DNA of 32,851 bases from positions 1-32,851 of the forward strand of contig JABGPF010000024.1 in assembly GCA_018645065.1 (NCBI GenBank), given 5' to 3'. Of the stretch, positions 30,988 to 32,851 are shown one piece after another. Each line of letters begins with the position of its first letter. The first letter of the stretch is position 1. The notes beneath the pieces are model-generated. The model had not been told where the DNA came from and ran no database searches. It was given only the letters and a program-made list of their open reading frames with translations. Origin of the DNA: Phycisphaerales bacterium (GTDB lineage Bacteria; Planctomycetota; Phycisphaerae; SM23-33). Made by a program: the position numbers and the translations under genes.

Positions 30988-31029
30988 CAAAACATCGCCC
31001 CACCGCCATCGCCGTCTTGAGACGACAAA

Positions 31030-31165
<136 letters not shown>

Positions 31166-31174
31166 AGAACAGCA

Positions 31175-32230
31175 ATGGAATACTTTATCGGATTTGCCGT
31201 TGGGATTATTATCGGGGCGGGTTTGGCGATTCTGCTGGGGAAACTCCACGCGCGCACCGGCGGGAAGCAGATGGAAGAGGCGTTCGCATCGCTGGCGATC
31301 AAAGCGTTGGACGATAATTCAAAACGCCTGGGCGAGCAGGCGGGCAAAACGCTCGAAGCCAAAAAAGAGCTGATCGACCAGGCGATTGTCGCGGTTAACG
31401 AGCGCCTTACGCGAGTGAATAAATACCTGCAGGGCGTTGAGGCTGAACGGAAAAAAGAGTTCGGTTCGCTGGGCGCCTCCATCGCGACCCTGGCGCAAAC
31501 CACGGGTGAATTGCACGAAGTAATGGCCAGCACCCAGCGACGCGGAGCCTGGGGCGAACGAATGGCTGAAGACATCATACGAACCGCCGGTATGGTCGAA
31601 GGGGTGAACTACACCAAACAATCGTCGGACCAGGCGACATCCGGTCGGCCTGACTTTACGTTCAAAATGCCAAATAATCTCGCGGTGAATATGGACGTTA
31701 AATTCCCGCTGCAAAGCTACAAGGCGTATCTCGACGCTGATAACGAAGAAGCGGGCGCGGCAGCCCTGGCGGCGCTGACCACGGCGGTTCGCGGGCATAT
31801 CAGAGCGGTGGCTGGGAGAGGGTACATCGATCCGAAAATCACAACGAACTATGTAATCGTGTTCCTGGCCAGCGAGCAGATACTCTCGTCGGTGCTGGGC
31901 AACCAGCCCGATCTGATCGACGAGGCGCTCGGAAAACGAGTTGTTCTCGCCGGACCGATGACACTCTACGCGATGCTCTCCGTCATCCGCCAAGCCGCTG
32001 AAGCAGCGAACCTGCTGACCACCGCAAGTGAGGTAATCGACCTGCTGGGCAAGTTCACCGTACAATGGGACAAATACAATGGAGAGGTCGACAAACTCGG
32101 GAAATATATCGACCAGGCCTCCCGCCAATTCGAAACCGTAACAACCACACGCACACGAGCATTGCAGCGACCTCTTGAAAAGATCGAACAACTCCGCCAG
32201 GACACCGCCGAATCTGACAAGACCGAATAA
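31175..32230 (+). CDS. rmuC: RmuC-family DNA recombination protein
   Basis: 351 residues. N-terminal membrane anchor (about 4-21, FIGFAVGIIIGAGLAILL), a coiled-coil region (about 30-125, AIKALDDNSKRLGEQAG...), then the RmuC nuclease-like domain: RGAWGERMAEDIIRTAGMVEG, RPDFTFKMPNN, and DVKFPLQSYKAYL, a PD-(D/E)xK-like core. A final helical part follows. RmuC limits inversions at short inverted repeats in E. coli, which is notable next to so many inverted repeats. The ATG has only a weak GAGAA upstream and no spacing for a promoter other than within the repeat tract. Its stop codon abuts that of the convergent next gene. Confidence 0.93.
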   Translation: MEYFIGFAVGIIIGAGLAILLGKLHARTGGKQMEEAFASLAIKALDDNSKRLGEQAGKTLEAKKELIDQAIVAVNERLTRVNKYLQGVEAERKKEFGSLGASIATLAQTTGELHEVMASTQRRGAWGERMAEDIIRTAGMVEGVNYTKQSSDQATSGRPDFTFKMPNNLAVNMDVKFPLQSYKAYLDADNEEAGAAALAALTTAVRGHIRAVAGRGYIDPKITTNYVIVFLASEQILSSVLGNQPDLIDEALGKRVVLAGPMTLYAMLSVIRQAAEAANLLTTASEVIDLLGKFTVQWDKYNGEVDKLGKYIDQASRQFETVTTTRTRALQRPLEKIEQLRQDTAESDKTE

Positions 32231-32692
32231 CTACCCCGCACAACCAAGCTCACCGGACAATTTTAACGTGAGCCTACCCGGGGCGCAGCTTATCGCCAGT
32301 TCACTGACGCTGGCTGTTATACCTCGCGAGGCGAGCAAGCTGGCGATATCAATTTTGATCGCATCGTCGTCGCCCGAAACGCCCGGCAGGTCGCCCAGCT
32401 TCTTCTGCAGCATGCCCATAAGCGTGCCTTTGAACATGTTGCCCACAGGTCCGAGCGCCTTGACCTCAGCCAACGTCGCGATCACCATCTGACCCTCGCC
32501 CCGCAGTGCAACCGTAGCTTCGAACTCGCCTTTCAGAACGGCGACCTGGAATTTCCCGCTAACTATCACGCCGCGATCGTCGACCACCGCCGCCAAATCG
32601 CTTACGGGAGCCTCGTCGCCAGGGGCGTATTTCTCGACCAGCGCACTCAAGTCGGCGTCGGTTACGGTAAGTTCAATGTTATTAAGTTCCAA
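32231..32692 (-). CDS. Small protein of unknown function
   Basis: 153 residues from a TTG start at 32692, with GGGAG 6 bases upstream. The frame stays open to 32833, but the first residues of that longer form (MPFSVISVARPFAV) are translated repeat, there is no ribosome binding site, and a good promoter lies inside it. The body is an amphipathic beta-rich protein without signal peptide. Its segments VIVSGKFQVAVLKGEFEATVAL and ASVSELAISCAPGRLTLKLSGEL look like the lipid-binding TULIP/LmeA-type (DUF2993-like) pattern, but I cannot assign it firmly. It is convergent with rmuC, stop to stop. Confidence 0.6.
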   Translation of the reverse strand: MELNNIELTVTDADLSALVEKYAPGDEAPVSDLAAVVDDRGVIVSGKFQVAVLKGEFEATVALRGEGQMVIATLAEVKALGPVGNMFKGTLMGMLQKKLGDLPGVSGDDDAIKIDIASLLASRGITASVSELAISCAPGRLTLKLSGELGCAG

Positions 32693-32716
32693 TGTATACT
32701 CCCAGAGGTTGCGCCC

Positions 32717-32746
32717 AGCATAACCGCCAACAATCGCCAGTGTCAA
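32717..32746 (-). promoter_or_regulatory. Promoter of the small unknown gene
   Basis: Perfect -35 TTGACA (32741-32746) and -10 TATGCT (32717-32722), spacing 18, the same elements and spacing as the LRR gene promoter. The start point would be about 18 bases before the TTG codon. Confidence 0.55.
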
Positions 32747-32799
32747 CCGCGAGGGCATATCGAACAGGGCAAACGCATTCTCACCATTATTAACGGCAA

Positions 32800-32851
32800 A
32801 CGGCCTTGCCACAGAGATCACAGAGAACGGCAACGGCGGAAAAGATGTTAA
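32800..32851 (+). repeat. 56-bp dispersed repeat, copy C, cut by the window edge
   Basis: Same unit and orientation as copy A (5659-5714), with CCTTG for CTTTG and GGAAAAG for GGGAAAG; the last bases of the unit lie beyond the window. Confidence 0.88.

Noticed and set aside
29491-30990. 499-codon open frame antisense to the FMN-binding protein
   Set aside because: It mirrors the real gene almost exactly, is rich in Cys, Phe and Arg, has no domain, signal or ribosome binding site, and arises from the codon bias of the plus-strand gene.
31319-32191. 290-codon frame antisense to rmuC
   Set aside because: Shadow of rmuC with no recognisable protein features.

Overview
The window looks like a piece of a planctomycete chromosome, most likely class Phycisphaerae. 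That assignment is inferred from the gene mix, because there is no rRNA or other marker here. The pointers are a planctomycete-style pseudopilin (GFTLVELL...), a PEP-CTERM protein, a large secreted protein resembling the hydrazine synthase alpha subunit, a GHL15-type putative glycosidase, a giant fused 2-oxoacid oxidoreductase, and several intergenic islands of AACGGC / CACAGAGA-type short repeats. No tRNA, rRNA, CRISPR array, transposase or phage gene was found.

Layout. 1-2.6 kb (minus): start of a 7TM-HD (PgpH/YqfF) phosphohydrolase cut by the window edge, phoH, then a pseudopilin gene upstream. 3.2-5.6 kb (plus): UDP-sugar pyrophosphorylase and NAD kinase. 5.6-6.3 kb: a gene-free repeat island with a 56-bp unit in inverted orientation. 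6.36-11.7 kb (plus): a 1570-residue fusion of indolepyruvate:ferredoxin oxidoreductase alpha, beta, a DUF6537-like segment and a GltD/NfnB-like FAD-NAD(P)H module, followed by endonuclease III. 11.7-12.2 kb (minus): MazG/dUTPase-like enzyme. 12.2-12.65 kb: no gene, but a cluster of inverted GTTTAC/GTAAAC motifs. 12.65-17.5 kb (minus): secreted esterase, secreted beta-propeller-like protein, a TacA/TacT-type toxin-antitoxin pair, and a secreted GHL15-type protein that starts right behind the toxin. 17.6-18.8 kb (minus): DedA-like membrane protein whose C-terminal tail is made of repeat sequence, a second repeat island, and a small gene with an overlapping nucleotidyltransferase fragment cut off by the island. 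18.8-20.4 kb (minus): a 539-residue leucine-rich-repeat protein. 20.9-24.6 kb (plus): PEP-CTERM protein and the HzsA-like di-haem protein, closed by a strong terminator. 24.8-27.1 kb (minus): aminotransferase and LEA-type lipoprotein. 27.3-28.1 kb (plus): SGNH hydrolase. 28.1-29.5 kb (minus): Der GTPase. 29.6-32.2 kb (plus): secreted FMN-binding protein, repeat island, RmuC. 32.2-32.7 kb (minus): small unknown protein; the window then ends inside a third copy of the 56-bp repeat.

Most genes are housekeeping or envelope functions in short operons. The points that stand out are the one-chain IorAB-GltD fusion (a possible direct 2-oxoacid:NAD(P) oxidoreductase), the repeat family that cuts into or extends coding sequences, the overlapping small gene/nucleotidyltransferase pair, the toxin-antitoxin/glycosidase arrangement, the GTTTAC cluster, and four genes whose only visible promoter implies leaderless or near-leaderless transcripts. 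All family names come from reading motifs by eye; no database search was run.
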